A stretch of 64,000 bases of DNA, taken from the NCBI GenBank assembly GCA_013400975.1, contig WBMZ01002678.1, positions 62,001 to 126,000 on the forward strand. Direction: 5' to 3'. Positions 23,863 to 38,188 of this stretch are shown here, in pieces (position 1 is the first letter of the stretch; each line of letters starts with the position of its first letter). This stretch comes from Atrichornis clamosus. Taxonomy: Eukaryota; Chordata; Aves; Passeriformes; Menuridae. Under the pieces are notes generated by a model, which was given only the letters and a program-made list of their open reading frames with translations, did not search any database and was not told the origin of the DNA. The position numbers and the translations under genes were made by a program.

Positions 23863-26800
23863 TAAACCTCAGCCAATACTTACTACTTCTTTATTTTAGC
23901 TAGAACATCTTATTCAGTTCTTGTTTAACCTCTTGCAACTCATTCTCTAGTAGTGAATCTCCATGAACTTTATCACAACAGGAAAGGGACAAGTATTGCT
24001 TCCAAACTTCTGATGGCCATCATTGTAAGGCTGAAAAATGATAAGGAAACAGTACCCACAATAGCTAGTTTAGTATAATCTTTGTCTATAACTATAAAAA
24101 TTAGAAGAGTAGCTCCCTATTCTTCTTCTTCTCTTCTTTTTGTCTTCTATTATTAAAATAGACACAGAATGTGCTAGTAGCTTTCTGTAAAACTGCATGA
24201 GAATTCCAAACAGGACTACTGCAGTATCCAAGTTGTATTAGTCAAATGTTAAAATAAACACAACAAAACTCTTCCCAATAGTGCATTTTCCTTAATGAAT
24301 ATTGCATTAGACACAATACAAAGAAGAGACAAGTAAACCAGAAGGGTTTGGTTTTTGTTGTTGGTCAATCAGAAGCGTTTGGTTTTTGCAGTTGCTTTGT
24401 TTTTTTTTATTTGCTTGTTAGCTTGTTATTCAGAAAGAAAAAAAACAAACCCATAACCCAAATAAACACATTTTATAACCTGACTGGCCATTGTCCTGTG
24501 TCTTTCAGCTATTTTGCAAGTACTATGATAAAAGCATTTAATTCACATTTTTACTGCTTCTTCCATGTTCAATATGCTTTGTGCATGGAGCCACAGCTGT
24601 GACCATCTACAACTTTAGGGTTTTATAGTGCTTAATTATAAAAGAAATGATGTAATGCCACTGCTGCCTTGTGAGCTGAGTTTGATAGCAGGTCTTCTGC
24701 TACTGCTGCGGCTACTGGGCTGAAGTCCTCAAATGAGGTAGGCAAAGCTAAGCACTGCATTGCATGAGAAGCCTGACATGTTTCTGTGCATGTCTAGAAG
24801 CAAAATAATGACATGCCCATGTTTTTTGAAAAAAGTAGGAGCACTTATAGTTTGTAGAAACCTCCAGAGATATGACATCTAAGTGGAAGCAGTAGAACTG
24901 CAGCTTTGAATACTTTAGTTGAATTCCATTGATTCCATTTATGTGGATTGACCTTTACGTTTCCTAGCCTCTTTGTGTTCCTCACTAGTATGGCTTGAAA
25001 TATAGTGATCCTGTGCTGCGTTCATTTAACAAAATGAAGACAGAACCTTTGTGTCAATCTGGAAGTGCTAGTCCAAACAAGCATTAATCATCTACAGAGA
25101 GGTGCTGTGGAGAACATATGTGGAGTCATACGGCTTTCCTCCTCTAATCAAGCCACCTATCTGAGACACCTCAGTTAGAGGAACGCTCTCAGATAGTCCT
25201 CCTCCGTAGTCAGTGGAGAGAGACAGGCAACACAAATGAGTAATTCACGTCAATCAAATCAGTGGTTTGGAACAGGATTTTCTCTCTGAGAACAGTATCA
25301 GAAAGGAATGTATTTTTCATTAAAATCAACTGTAAAATGGACTAGCTTCCTATCAGTAAAAAAAGTACCTTCACGAGTACTTAATTACCTCAAAATTACT
25401 TTAGAATATATGGCAGCAAAAAATCTCTTGCTGGGAATTCAGTATATTTAAGTACAGAGCTGATAACTGATCATGAGGTCATGTAGATGAAAACAGCATT
25501 TACTTCAAATGCTAATTCTGCTTTATAAATTTAAAAGATTTCTCATAAATCATCACTATGTAAAAGACTTTGGATAAGGGATATTTGAAATATCAACTGA
25601 AGTCTATATTCAAAATACAAAATCTAGGGCACATTTTCAGAGGTTTAGCTCGTATTCCTGGAAAAAAACCAAATGGAAATTCAATCTAGCATAAAACACT
25701 GATAATGAAAACTACTAAATAGAACCCTACACTAATACAAAGACATAATTTTTACAAGAAGTGAGCTTTCAATGTTAATTACAACTAATTTGAATTAGTA
25801 TGTCATTGGAGTTACACAATCACAAAATAGGTATCTTGTAGGGCACAAGGGATCTCTTTAAAGTTACAATGTTCCTTCTTTGTCTGCTTGCTGCACTTCT
25901 ATGTCTTTGGATCAGCTAGAGGACACGGATTATTTTTTTCTATCTCTGTTTCCTGGTATATCACTAGGAATTTTTGTGAAGACAGAAAGTACCTACAAGG
26001 TATACCTGAAAAATTAATTAATGTCCATTCCATAAGTCTTGCACCAAAACATAGTATTTGGATATTGATTATGATAAAAAAATAGCTTCAGCAAGTGAAT
26101 TAACCAAGATTGTCATCAATGACTAAAAAGATAAAATCAGGTATGAGTCTATGTGCATATAACAAAAATATGATAGCTAAGGAGTATATGCAACTTGTAG
26201 TACCTATGTAGTTTTCCGTATATCATTTGATGCTTTATTTCACAAAATTTAACTTAAATTCATTCAGAATGATCAGTTACTGCATTGATTAACAAAGGAA
26301 TATTATAAAACCCTACTCTGTGCCTGGTAGCATTTAGTGTGTGGGAAAGGTTATAGTACAAGTAATTTCATTTAAACCTTTACTTGCTATTATGAAACAA
26401 AGTAAATTATATGTTAAGAAAATATCTGTAGCTCCACAAGGCCATATCCTTATTCATGGATATGTAGCACAGCTTCATTTCAGGCTGTCTCTATGCCCAT
26501 TAACACAAAGATAAAAAACTTGCTCCTGCATTTTTCTGGTGACAACCTCCTGTCCAACTCAGACTATAGAATATGACTAATAATTTAATGCACAATTTGG
26601 CAGCTTTTAGATGATCTAATGATTCTCTCCAGAGAAGTAACTAGGCAGTGCTGAAGTGGGACGACACTAGAGGCACAAAAATCATAGAACAGGAAGAACA
26701 GGAATATGAACAGAGGGATGGAAAACGTAATAAAACAAGAATATCTGGAAATAGAGATTAGTTCAACATATTCAAATCAATAATTTCACTTTAAATATTA

Positions 26801-28810
26801 TCTGCAAATCCAAGTTACTTGTATTATTACAGTTCTAGACATCAGTCCTTGCAACTTCTCAAGTCAATATTTTCTCTTTATGGTTTTCTTCTGCAGGTTT
26901 TCCTGAAACAAATGTACCCCATTTTCACTGAAAGACAGTGGTAGCTTTCCTTCTTCTTTGGTAATATCGAAATTGCCACAGACAGCAAAAGGATCGCATT
27001 TCTACCAGTCTTCCTTTTAAGATGTCTATGAATTAATAGTCTTCAGTGGTAGACTGCTCTAGGTCAGACAGTTTGTCACAGGTTTGACTTCAGGTATTTT
27101 GGAAACTGCACCTAGCAACCCAGGATAAACACACTGTTAGTAGACAAATAGGTCTGGATTAGATTATCTGCTTCCTGGTGACAAAGAGCTGTTAGGAAAG
27201 CAAGCCCTGTAGGGATTTTCCTCTGTGGAAGCCTGAGGAAAAAAAAAAAAAGAGAATTGGACTGGCTTGGAAAAGAACGATCTTAGGTTTTGTCTGGAAG
27301 AAAAGAGAAATGAAGGGAGAAGCAAGCTGGGAAAGTCCTTTTAAATATATGAGTATATGCAAGATAATGATAACCTGCATCTGGTTGGGAGTAACAGTCA
27401 GAAAATTCTGACATAGGAGCAGTGAAAGATTCTGATATATGGGATATAGTACTGTTGGATGAACCTGCAAAGAGCCACTTAAAATTGGCTAGATTAAGCT
27501 GCATAAAAACCTGAATAAAGAGCAGATAAAACAGACATCTTGGATCACTGGAAATAAACAGTAAGTTTTGTTCTGTGCATTGCAGAAGAATTTGTAGATG
27601 GGGGAAAACACTTTATTTTAGATGGTTTTACCTATATTTCTGTTTTCATTAAAACAAGAAATAAACAAGGTCTCCAAAGACATTAACTAACTAGGGATTC
27701 TGTTATTTGTGTAATAGAAATAGATCTAGGATAGGTTCCTTTATTATCAGTAGAGACGGGTGCTGGAAGCAATACTGACGTTAATAACATACAGAGAGGA
27801 CACTTTGTGAGACTTTGAAAACGACATTGTCCTGCTGACAAAAGGAGACATCCAGACTACTGGTTCAGATGCAATCAATAACAGAGCATTACATGAGACA
27901 AATCTCATAATTGAGATGTTGTTTATGAAGTTAACAAGAAACATTTTAAGATTCTTGCCAGATTAGGCTCTGAGAACTATTTGGTTACTGTTATGTATCT
28001 GTTAGTGCTGAAATAATATAAATTTAATGCCTAACCTGATGAGGACAGTATTCCAACATACTAGACATGCTATATAACTATATAGATAAGTTGCAGAAAA
28101 GTAGGAAACTGCTTCCAGAAAAAAGAAAATGGAAAAAAAGTTGAATGTTTTCCTGAAATCAAAAGTCTTTTATTCCTTGTTTTCCTGACAAAGCAAAGGA
28201 ATTGACAGTACTAGTAAGTCAGTAAGTCAGACAAGTAAGTCAGAGTCTCTGCAGGCCTAAAATGCTTGCATGATTTTAGCAATAAGAAGCTAAAGTTTAA
28301 AATGTTTGTTCCTGTTGCATAATAATGTTCTGTATGTCTGAACTTAATAAGAAAAAAAAGAAAATAATTTGTGTATCTTTTGCCTAATGATCCAGCTTTA
28401 GACTTGAAGAAAAAGAGCAGAATACTCACCTGCTCACCTTTCAGTCATGACACTATGTCAGAATCTGTAGATACATGGCAACTCATGATATTGTATTCAC
28501 TGCCTAGATGCCATTTCGTTTGAATCTCTTGCAAGTAAAGCAAAAAAGATTGGGTTATGTCAGGCTTAGGAAAGAAAATAGAAGGAAAATAACACACATG
28601 AGGATGCTGGGGTTCATTATTTTGAGCTTACCATCAATTTTGTACCTCCCTCAGCGGAAATTATCTGAGATACACTCATTTAGCTAGATTAAACTGCTGT
28701 GCCAGCTCAGTGGGCATTCATGGCCTGGACAGACTAAAAAAAGTTGAGCAACACTTGATGAAGATAAGAATACTTGCTAAGTCAACTATACTAACAAATA
28801 TTGAGCTGCA
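23863..28810. other. AT-rich unique sequence, no gene seen
   Basis: About 5 kb without a supported gene. Reading frames of 65-92 codons are present, but none has a recognisable domain. A CTT-rich low-complexity patch is at about 24120-24148 and an A-run at about 27239-27252. Confidence 0.4.
28213..28241. repeat. Three copies of AGTAAGTC
   Basis: AGTAAGTC occurs at 28213-28220, 28221-28228 and 28234-28241. It is a small tandem repeat with no evident function. Confidence 0.8.
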
Positions 28811-29475
28811 ACAGAATCACAGAATATGCTGAACTGGAAGGGACCCAAAAGGATCACCGAGTCCAACTTCTGGCCCTGAACAGAACATTCCCAAGAGTCA
28901 CACCGTGTGCCTGAGAGCATTGTCCAAACACTTCTTCAACTCTGTCAGGCTGGTGCTGTGACCACTTCCCTGGGGAGCCTGTTCCAGTGCCCAGCCACTC
29001 TCTGGGTGAAGATCCTTTTTCTGATATCCAACCCAAACCTCCCCTGACACAACTTCAGGCCATTCCCTCAGGCCCTGTCACTGGGCACCACAGAGAAGCG
29101 ATCAGTGTCTGCCCCTCCTCTTCCCCTCACGATGAAGTTGTAACTGCAGGGAGGTCTCCCCTCAGTCTCCTTCAGGCTGAACAGCCCAAGTGATCTCAGC
29201 TGCTCCTCATGTGGCTTCCCCTCAAGGCCCTTCACCTCTTTGTTGCCCTTCTTGGGACCCTCTCTAATAGTTTAATGTCTTTCTTATATTGAGGCACCCA
29301 AAACTTTCTTAAATTGAGGCTGCCCCAGTGCAGAGCAGAGCGGGACAATCCCCTCCCTTGCCCGGCTGGCGATGCTGGGCCTGATGACCCCAGGACAAGG
29401 TTGGCCCTCCTGGTTGCCAGGGTACTGCTGACTCATGTTCAACTTGCCATTGAACAGGACCCTAATTGACCACCA
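28811..29475 (-). mobile_element. CR1 LINE 3' fragment, 665 bp
   Basis: Starts ACAGAATCACAGAATATGCT and continues with GGAAGGGACCCAAAAGGATC, CACACCGTGTGCCTGAGAGC and CTGGGGAGCCTGTTCCAGTG, through to GTTCAACTTGCCATTGAACA. This is the reverse complement of the CR1 3' region. It is one of the longer and better preserved copies here and belongs to the same subfamily as the copy at 34318. The short frames inside it (up to 71 codons) lie in the untranslated part and are not genes. Confidence 0.9.
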
Positions 29476-32400
29476 AATCTCTCTACTATTTTTTGACAAT
29501 AAACAGCTTAAGAATTTGAGGGATTCATAAATGCAATGCTGGTTTTAATTGAAAACTTGTAATGGAAGTAAATTGATTATATCTATTAAAATAAATAAAA
29601 TTATGCTAAATTAAATACAATTATGCTAAATTATTTCCTCAAGATGAGGAGATTGTCATAACTGAAATGTTCTTTACCCACAAAGTTGTTATTTCTACTA
29701 TTTTCTGGAGTAAAACTGGATGTACATCTTTAAGAGTGCCTTCTGAAATATTATTCAGAAAAATAGATGAACAAAGCAATACATTTTCTCATTCTTTTTA
29801 TATTTATTGATTTTGAATGAACTTTCTTCAGAAAGCAACATAAAATGGAAAACCATGCACCTGTCACATTCTCTAATGAACCAATTTAAATTAAATTTAT
29901 TTCAACATTTCAAAATACCTACTAGATTAGAAATTAGCTTTGCTGCTTTTTTTTTCCTTTAGCTATGCTGAAATACATTAATCCTGGTAGATTTACTGAA
30001 AAAAACAACCCTTCCCCCTTATTTTCTATTTAATCTATAATGAATGTAGTGAAACATAACACACAAAGCTCCAAATTAAAACAATGAATATAATACCTAT
30101 ATTATTTTAATTTTAGGCTTAAACTTACATCTGTCAATTAGAAATAACATATTTTATAAAAACTGCTTACATGCATATTGGGAATAGATATCAAAGCTCC
30201 TCTGAATTATTGATGAAATACTTTGAGAAACAGAGATTATTAGATTCACTGCTATGATATGTGTTTAAATCAGTTTCTAAAAAAACGAGCTCTAACTTAC
30301 ATATTTCTAGTTTTATGGAACTGCAGAAATATCAGACTTACTTGGAGATGTCATAAGGACAACACTTGGTCATTTAGGTCTTACCCAAACTTATAACCAC
30401 TCTTGTCCTAGAAATGGTCTTTTAGTACTAGATCTCCATGGAAATGACTCGAAGTAAAGATGACCTTAAGGACTTATTTTCTGGAGTTTTCTTTCTGTTT
30501 GAGAATAATAGTGACTATCAATGTAAACCAGAGGATATTAATAGGGAATGTCTGTCTTTATTACCGCTAAGTTTTCCTAAGTTGCAAGTGAAGCAGCTAC
30601 TGACAGCAGGATATTTAAAAAGAAATTAAAATGCTCCACAAACCATTACCAAGCTATATGAACAAGTAGAATGGCAGTGTATCCTGATGGTTTATATGCA
30701 TTCCTGGTGACTTCTTGCTGTGCTTTTCTTCAGTATGAAAAGGGCAAAGAAACCGGGACATTTTGAATGAATGACAGAGAAAATTCTGTTGACTAGAAGT
30801 CACAGGGTGTCTCTCTCCCATGGTATTATATTTTATCAGTCCAGACTTCACATTATTGTGGAAAAAAAATAGTCCCAATGAAATTATGTCTTTGCACATG
30901 AGTAGAAATATGTTTATAGGCTAAATAGTTCCCTAGATGGGATGTTGAAGTCATAGGATTTTTGAGTGTTGACATGGAAAATGAATTAAAGGAGCCAGAG
31001 GTTACCATAAATTTTTCCTGCTGCCAAGTTCAATGTAAAAAGACAAAAGTAGTTGATATGAAGCGTTCTGGCATGGAAAATTGTTACCAGCCCTTTGAGG
31101 ACAGTTTTATTTTTCCCTTGTGACTAAAGGCTGAGACATCAGGAAGAATAATGACAATGCTATCATTGAAGTAACTGATTAAATGGGAAAAATGCCCGTG
31201 TTAACAGTTTTACAAATATTGAGGATTTGAATCCATGTCGGGGGATTTTTTGTTTGTTGGGGAGTTTGGTATTTTTTAATATTGACAATCATATTAGAGA
31301 AACCTTTCAACAGAGATCTTTACTTTTCTAGAACTGTCAAGTTGGTCTTGCTTATTCTTCCCATCACAAAGTTATTTGTCAGGCTGCTTTAGATCATGCT
31401 GTTATTATATTTGTTACGTAAAATATTTAAATTACATTAAAGAATGCAATGACATTTTCATTAAGTTTCTAAATACAATTATGAAGTGTGAAAATACTCC
31501 TCTGTTTTGGAATATTTCTGAAAGCTTTGTTGTGCTTGAAACAGGAAGTAATCCAAGAAATTAATTATAACATAATTTACAGAAGAAATGTGTCTAGATA
31601 AAACACAACTGACCTTGCTGTCTTCATGATCTGTGAAGCTATCAAATTGATTAAGGTACAAATATCTGTTACTTTTTTAAAAAAATTATTTGAATCTAAG
31701 GCACACATATCTAAGTCTCTTTAGAAATCATTTTCAAAATAATAAATTGCAGTGGGATTTCTAGTATACTGGGCACTGTTCACTCTCTCTTTAGAACACA
31801 TATAATGGCAATTTCTGCAAGGTAACCTCTATTTTAATTATGTATTCTGTAGAATAGGATCTTCATTTCATAGGTGATTACACTGATCCAGCATGGCAAA
31901 TCCAATGTTCCCAGACTTCTTCACTGTTTTGTTTTGTTTTGTTTTTTTAATTAAAGGGGTAACTAAACTGTCATGTAAAAAGAAACTCGGCAAATGTCCT
32001 CAGTGCAGAGATGAAATTCTGAGATACAACTTTTAAGAGGATCAGTGTTGCAGCACTGTGCAGGTAACATAAAAGGAAATTTACAATAGAAGCACTAGAT
32101 CAGTTTTAATTACTTTTTTGCTTTTACTTGTTCACACAGACAAATTTGTAGTCTGTTCTCTGTTGTGTAAGAGAAGAAGAGCTGCTAATGGCAAGAAAAA
32201 GAGCTTGACTCAGCATTTTGCCCTTTTTTCTTCAGATTACAGTATAGCCTGGAGTAGCAGTATAATGAGGCATGTTACTGTTAAGGGAATAATGTCTCAT
32301 CTCCTACCTCTGAGTCTCAGGGAGTAAAAACTATTTCTCATGACTGCTACCTATCAGGTGCAGCTCCAGAAGGAATTCCTGTATATCCTGTGCCAAAACT

Positions 32401-34317
32401 ACCTATTTAGGCTATAAATTAAAAACTCACTTTGCTTTGCTAGTATATTTTATGTTTCTATTTATCTTACAAATTTTTTTTTTACATGGAACATTAGACA
32501 TCAGCTCATTATTTTTTTCCTCCACATGAGCATAAATCATGAAAAAAACAATAATGGAAATAGAATAGGTGATAATGAACAACAGTTTTTTTATCGACCT
32601 TTGCCATTAAGTCTTGAAAACAAATGGTTTAGGAACTGATCAATCCTGGTATTAGATCACCATAACCATTCCCAGAGTTTGTACATTTAAAAGCATCATA
32701 AAAAAAAAATAAAAAGTCCAAGCCAAAAAAGAGTCAAACAAGAGAGAGAGCTCAAAAGGGAGATCAAAAGGCTTCAATTCATTCAGACTATCAGGATGAA
32801 AAAGTGACTTGATTAAAGAATGAAAGTTATTTCACAAAGCAGAAATATTTATACAATAAGGGCAATAATTTATTGATAAAATCTGTAATAGAAATATGGA
32901 AGACAGATAAATTCAAATAAAAAATAAGATGGTCATTTTAGTGGTATGAACCACTGGAACAAAATACCAAGGAGAATGGAAGATTTTTTTGCAGGTTGAT
33001 GCTGCAACTCAAAATTTTAGGATTTATGGAGGATACTTGGAGTTAAGGGTTTTGGAAACTACATGGTGCCCATAGGGTCACCTAGTTTAACTGTGTACAC
33101 AGCATGGAGGGCCTTTATTTAATCCTTACTTGAAATAGGCCACACTTGTACTCATTAAAAAAAAGTAATTAAAAAATATTTTAAGTGATTCTATAGTCTG
33201 AAAGAAAAAAAATTAAAATAGGACCTTAAGTGGCTACAGTTTGCCCTTCGATTGTCATAAGAGACAATGTATCATTTTATCAGCCTTTAGAAATGAACTT
33301 AAGATAAATTTCTTCTAGATAACGTATTAACAAGAGTGGTAAAAAACCATGTGAAAGTTTTCCATATGGAGGAAGGTTTAAGCAATGCAGATTTTCAGCA
33401 AAGGATTTCCATTTTAAATGGAAAGGCATAATACTGAGGAGCTGTCTTAAAGGTACTGTGATGATGTCTGACCTTGGTGGGAGGTTTTTCTCCTTCTCCT
33501 GGCACTAATCAGAGAAATGATCATTTGAAGAGTAGGTTTATGTTCAAAATCTGGTAAATGCCTCAGAATAAGCATTCTATTCTGAATAACTGCAGATTAG
33601 GATTGTTAGTTGGAAGAAATGTCCATAGAGTGATTGAAGGAAAAAATAACTGTGAGTCCTGTCTTGAAAATCAAATTTCTCATTTTTTAAATATAGTTAA
33701 TATTTTTAAGTTACTTTAAAAATTAGCTTTTGTTCCATTTGAAGTTGTATATGTTGGATTCTTTGTTCCATCTTTAGGAAAGCGTCACGTTTAGCACATC
33801 AAAGGCAAGCACTATTCTTTCCTACTATCAGAGCAAGCATAAAGGGCTCATCTGTTGTTGGTCCTAAGCTACCACTAATTTTCTTCCTCTGATCACATTC
33901 TTTATCTGTAAGAGAGGGTTGATTGAAACTCTTTGTCCATTGGCTATAATGTTTTCTACATTTGAAAACTGACTGTGGTGATATTTAGAAATTGTAAGGC
34001 TGTTTGAGCACCTGCAGCATGTGTACTAAAGCTTATGTCATTCAGGTTGAAGTCACACAATATAAGCAGTTCTTTCCCACCCTATCCCATCATAGATAGA
34101 GGCTTGAGAAACCAACATTCTGTTCTCTAGTGTGATTTGGAAGTTTGTAGGAGACAGCATCTAATAGCTACCATGGTATACTTCAAATATACTTCTAACA
34201 TCGTATGTTAGAATATACAAATATTCAAGCTCATTCCTTCTGTGCTCTCAATGATTTGGAAATGCCATATTTGACACAGAATGACTCTCCCTTTTCAAAG
34301 AGTTCATACAAAGAATT
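29476..34317. other. AT-rich unique sequence, no gene seen
   Basis: About 4.8 kb without a supported gene. A near-duplicate AATTATGCTAAATTA occurs at about 29598 and 29619. Homopolymer A or T runs are frequent. No repeat family identified. Confidence 0.45.
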
Positions 34318-34532
34318 ACATAGAATGTTCTGATTTTGCAGGGTCCCATGAGGATCATCATGTCCAACTCCTGGCCCAGATCAGGACATCCCCAAGTTAC
34401 ACCATGTGCTTCAGAGCATTTTCCAAACACTTCTTGAATTCTGCCAGGCTTGATGCTCTGACTACTTCCCTGGGAAGACTGTTCCAGGGCCCAACCATCC
34501 TCTGATTTTGATTTTTAACATCAAGTCAAACA
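34318..34532 (-). mobile_element. CR1 LINE 3' fragment
   Basis: Starts ACATAGAATGTTCTGATTTT and continues with GGATCATCATGTCCAACTCC, ACACCATGTGCTTCAGAGCA and GACTACTTCCCTGGGAAGAC. It is the reverse complement of the CR1 end and resembles 28811-29475 along its length, but is shorter. Confidence 0.85.
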
Positions 34533-36019
34533 GAGCATGTTCCCAGGTTTGAGTCCTACCCATATCTGTGCTCCTAAATGAGACATTTCAGCGTGTCTTA
34601 TATTTTATCCACTGTAATGGCTTTTTGTGAATAAGCGTTTAAAAGTTTGGGAGTTGGTGATTTGGGGGGTTTTCTTTGAATGTTTTGCCTTTTAGTACCT
34701 CTCAATTTTGTTCTCAACACCTTGAATTTCTGTTAAGCATTTGTTCTTCTATTTAACACAAAACAGGTAATGGTTTGATCAGAGGTAAGTTAATGCTTCA
34801 TTAAAGGGGAAACAGATGCAATGTAATGGTTTCTATGCACATGTAGCATCTAATGATCTCTTTCTATCATGACCTCTGTAAATAACTAGAATAATAGCCA
34901 CCCATTTTCTATACAGAAAGTTAATCCAATTAACCTTTCACTTGGCTCCTCACTGTAACTTTTCTCTGCGGCTCAAGTGAATTTTGCTTGATGTGTAAGT
35001 TAGACCGGAAACAGTTTGCTAACATCTCCTGTGAGATTTATGTGTTGTTTTAACCTTGTTTTACTCAATGCTCTGCATTGCAGTCCTCATTGAGAACTCC
35101 TACTATAACTAGTGTGGGTGCACAGAGTGAGAGCAGAAATTCTGCAAGACGAAGACAGAGCTACAGCCAGCCAACTGACCATGTGGCTGAAGGATCCAGA
35201 AATCACAGGATAGGGGTCTGCTGACTCTATTTCTATAAAACATAAGCTAAGCAAATCTGCTTTATGAACTTTCAGGTATAATCCTTCATAGCAACTACTT
35301 TATAAAAACTCTTACTCAGAAAGTTGCAAATACATAAATTATGAAATTAATTCCAAGTTCCTCAAAATTTCAAATAATAAAGAAACTTAAACTGTAATAT
35401 TTATGATGAATTAAACCAGTGGAAATACATGCTCCCAATCCATTAACCCTCACAGACATTTATCTGAAAGCCTCCATGATTTGATTCAGAATCCTAATAA
35501 ATAGGATGTATTAGTGAATTTCATGTTACTGCATATTCACTATGAACACTAAGTAATATTAATATATATCATCAATTCAAAAGTTCAACCCTTTGAACAA
35601 ACAAGCTACTTTGAACTTCAACATTTTTCTGTGTTGACAGCACTGACCTTTATCAAGCAAAGCAACTTCATTAAAATTAAAATTAAATATTTGAGATGAT
35701 ACACTCACAGCAAAGAGAGCCTGACTTACTGAGGACAAAGGACTTTTGATTTCACATCTTTATTGGTGGTGATCATTTTGTATTGTTGATAAACTAAAAA
35801 AGGTCCTTGTGAGCAGAGATTCATGCAGAGGGAAGGCACATGGCTCAATCCAGGACTGGCAAACCACCACTGGTTCAGCTAAGGAATCAAAAAACCTGTG
35901 ACAAGGTCTACGTCCTGTCCTTCCCAGCAGCAGTCAGGAACCTGCGCAGCATCACGTTACCTGGATCTTTACAGTGGCATTAAAGTGATGTGTGTATTTC
36001 ACTGACCTTTGTCCATTGC
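34533..36019. other. AT-rich unique sequence, no gene seen
   Basis: No gene supported. The 35830-36000 part is less AT-rich and may be an unrecognised repeat. Confidence 0.4.
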
Positions 36020-36157
36020 TGTTGCCCACTGGAAAGGTTGAGAGATATTCAAGAACCATCTGGACACAATCCTGTGCAATGTTGTCTAGGATGACCCTGC
36101 TTGAGCAGATGATTCCACCGTGGTCCCTTCCAATCCTACCCGTTCTGTGATTCTGTG
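36020..36157 (+). mobile_element. CR1 LINE 3' fragment, plus strand
   Basis: Reads GAGATATTCAAGAACCATCT, then GGACACAATCCTGTGCAATG, CTAGGATGACCCTGCTTGAG and TGGTCCCTTCCAATCC, and ends TTCTGTGATTCTGTG, the CR1 terminal repeat. It is in sense orientation and is a different subfamily from 23680-23862. Confidence 0.85.
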
Positions 36158-36520
36158 TTGGCCTGCGGATCATCCTCCCCCTGTGCTTGTAGCCTAGCTC
36201 AAGTGTGGAGACCAAACGTACGGAATTTGTGGCTTTTCATGATTTCTTGTGAAATGCTCTTCTGCCACTCGCTCCCTGTCTTACTCAACAGCTCCACACA
36301 GGGACCATGGGGTCCCTGGAGAGGGCCCAGGGAGAAGAGAGATAGAAGCTTACAAGTGATGTTAAGGCTCATTTCAAGAATCTGCCCACTGGAATGGTCA
36401 GAGTCACAAGCCAGCGCAGCTGACTCATTCAAAGGGAGGAAGACAGAGGAACTGCTAAAGTATTGCCTACTGAGGTCATTCCTGCCATGTTTTGGTGGGT
36501 CTGAGTATGCCTGAGAGCAG
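36158..36520. other. Unexplained GC-richer patch next to a CR1 3' end
   Basis: Immediately beyond the CR1 terminus there are about 350 bp of GC-richer sequence. It carries a 119-codon frame on the plus strand (36155-36514) and a 77-codon frame on the minus strand (36199-36432). The plus product is Cys- and Ser-rich at its start (MLACGSSSPCACSLAQVW) and then resembles nothing I know. No splice or promoter context decides between an exon, an unknown repeat and chance. Confidence 0.25.
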
Positions 36521-38188
36521 GATGTCTGGAGTCACCTTAAAATTATCCACACACACGTACAGACACAATGGTGATCGCTGCAGGACACTGAACCAGAGAT
36601 CTGCGATGATTAACTGATTGTGTGTGTGTGCCTGCATAGGTGGGAGGATAATTTCAAAGGGAACAAGGCCATCTCCAAAGCCCTTTTCCAAAGATAGCAT
36701 GAGTTCTCCAGGAACAGAAATATATGTTTGGAAAGAAGTAATTTAGTGAGTTTCACTCAGGAAACATGAATGTCTCTGATGACAGAGTTATTTGTTATCA
36801 CTTTCCCTTTGCCTGCAGAGTTTCAGGCCTTGGGTATGAAAAGAGGGACAGAAAATATTTGCAAGCACATAGCACCGGAGGGGCAATGAAGTACAAAAGG
36901 ACAGGAAAGGTAAAAGATACACAATAGATTGCTATTTGCAAGCATTTTAATGCACTGTCTATAAAATTACTCACATGGGTGCAACATAACCTGAAAATAT
37001 TCTTTCTCAGGTCCAAAATAGTAGATAATGCAGTGCTATATGCTTTTCAAATATTCCCAGAAGATTAAAGTTCAAACATTAATCTAAGGTCCAAGTGAAC
37101 TAGAGACTTTTTTTGTGGATGGAAAACATTTAGGACACTTTCTTGAGTTCAAGGGTATAGACTGTAGATATAATCAGAAGTCCATTACTACTGATTGCAC
37201 ACAAAGTGCTCTTTGGATTATACCCTGAGGCAGAACTACTCAGAGGAAGGCAAGGAAGCTAAACACAGGCCATGTTCTTTGGATCTAAAAGCTAAGTAAA
37301 GTATCCTTATAGTGCCATTATGAGTCTACAGAAATAATTAAATAAAACAAATATGTAGATTACAAGTCATTCGCTTATTTCAAGACTATGCTACAATGGA
37401 TTATTTTTTTGTAAGCAGAAGAAATGGCTACTGAAGTAATTAATTAATTTTAAAAAAATAATTCAACAAAATATAGAAATGGGAATCCTTTTGTTGGTCC
37501 GTTCTCCTGCTTATCTAGCAGCTTTACTTCCTGTTCCACTAATCCTTCATAGACTAAATTCTGAAGATATTAAAGAGAACACCCTGTGGATTTTTCCCTC
37601 ACACAAGCATATATTTGATTGGATTCTCAGGGTTTGGATTTATTGCCTGCACCTGTAACAGGAGATCAAATGTACCAAGGTCTGTCTTCTGGACTTAAGC
37701 CTGAGACAAACTGATCTACATAAGCTCTTATCTTTCAAGGTGAAATGACCATGACCAAGTTACCTGTTTGGAGTTTCCTGGGTCTACTCCTAAACGTCAC
37801 TGGGGAACTGTTTATTACCCTGTAAAACCAAGCCAGGCACATCTAACAATTTAATAGGATAGATGATTGCAAGTTAGTGCTCATTCTCTAATGCTGAGTG
37901 GAGGGATACAGGTGTGCCTTTCAAATCAGCCAGCACTCCAGACTGTTGCCTCATCTTGGCAGCATGAAGGAGATATGGGGCTTTTGCTGGGGCTGGGCCA
38001 TTATGGACACAGAAGAAGTCATCAAGAGGCCTGAGTCTCTGCTGTGTTGGTACTAATATATTAGTGGACTTGAGTATCATCATCTGGCCCTTTCTGACGT
38101 ACTTTCAAAATTTGCCTCAGAAACAACTGTGAATTCATTTATTTCCAATTGCCCCTTTTAAAATTTTTTAAATTTTTTCTTCTACAAG

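Noticed and set aside
26684..26705. Possible CR1 end (ATCATAGAACAGG)
   Set aside because: Only about a dozen bases agree and the following sequence does not continue into CR1.
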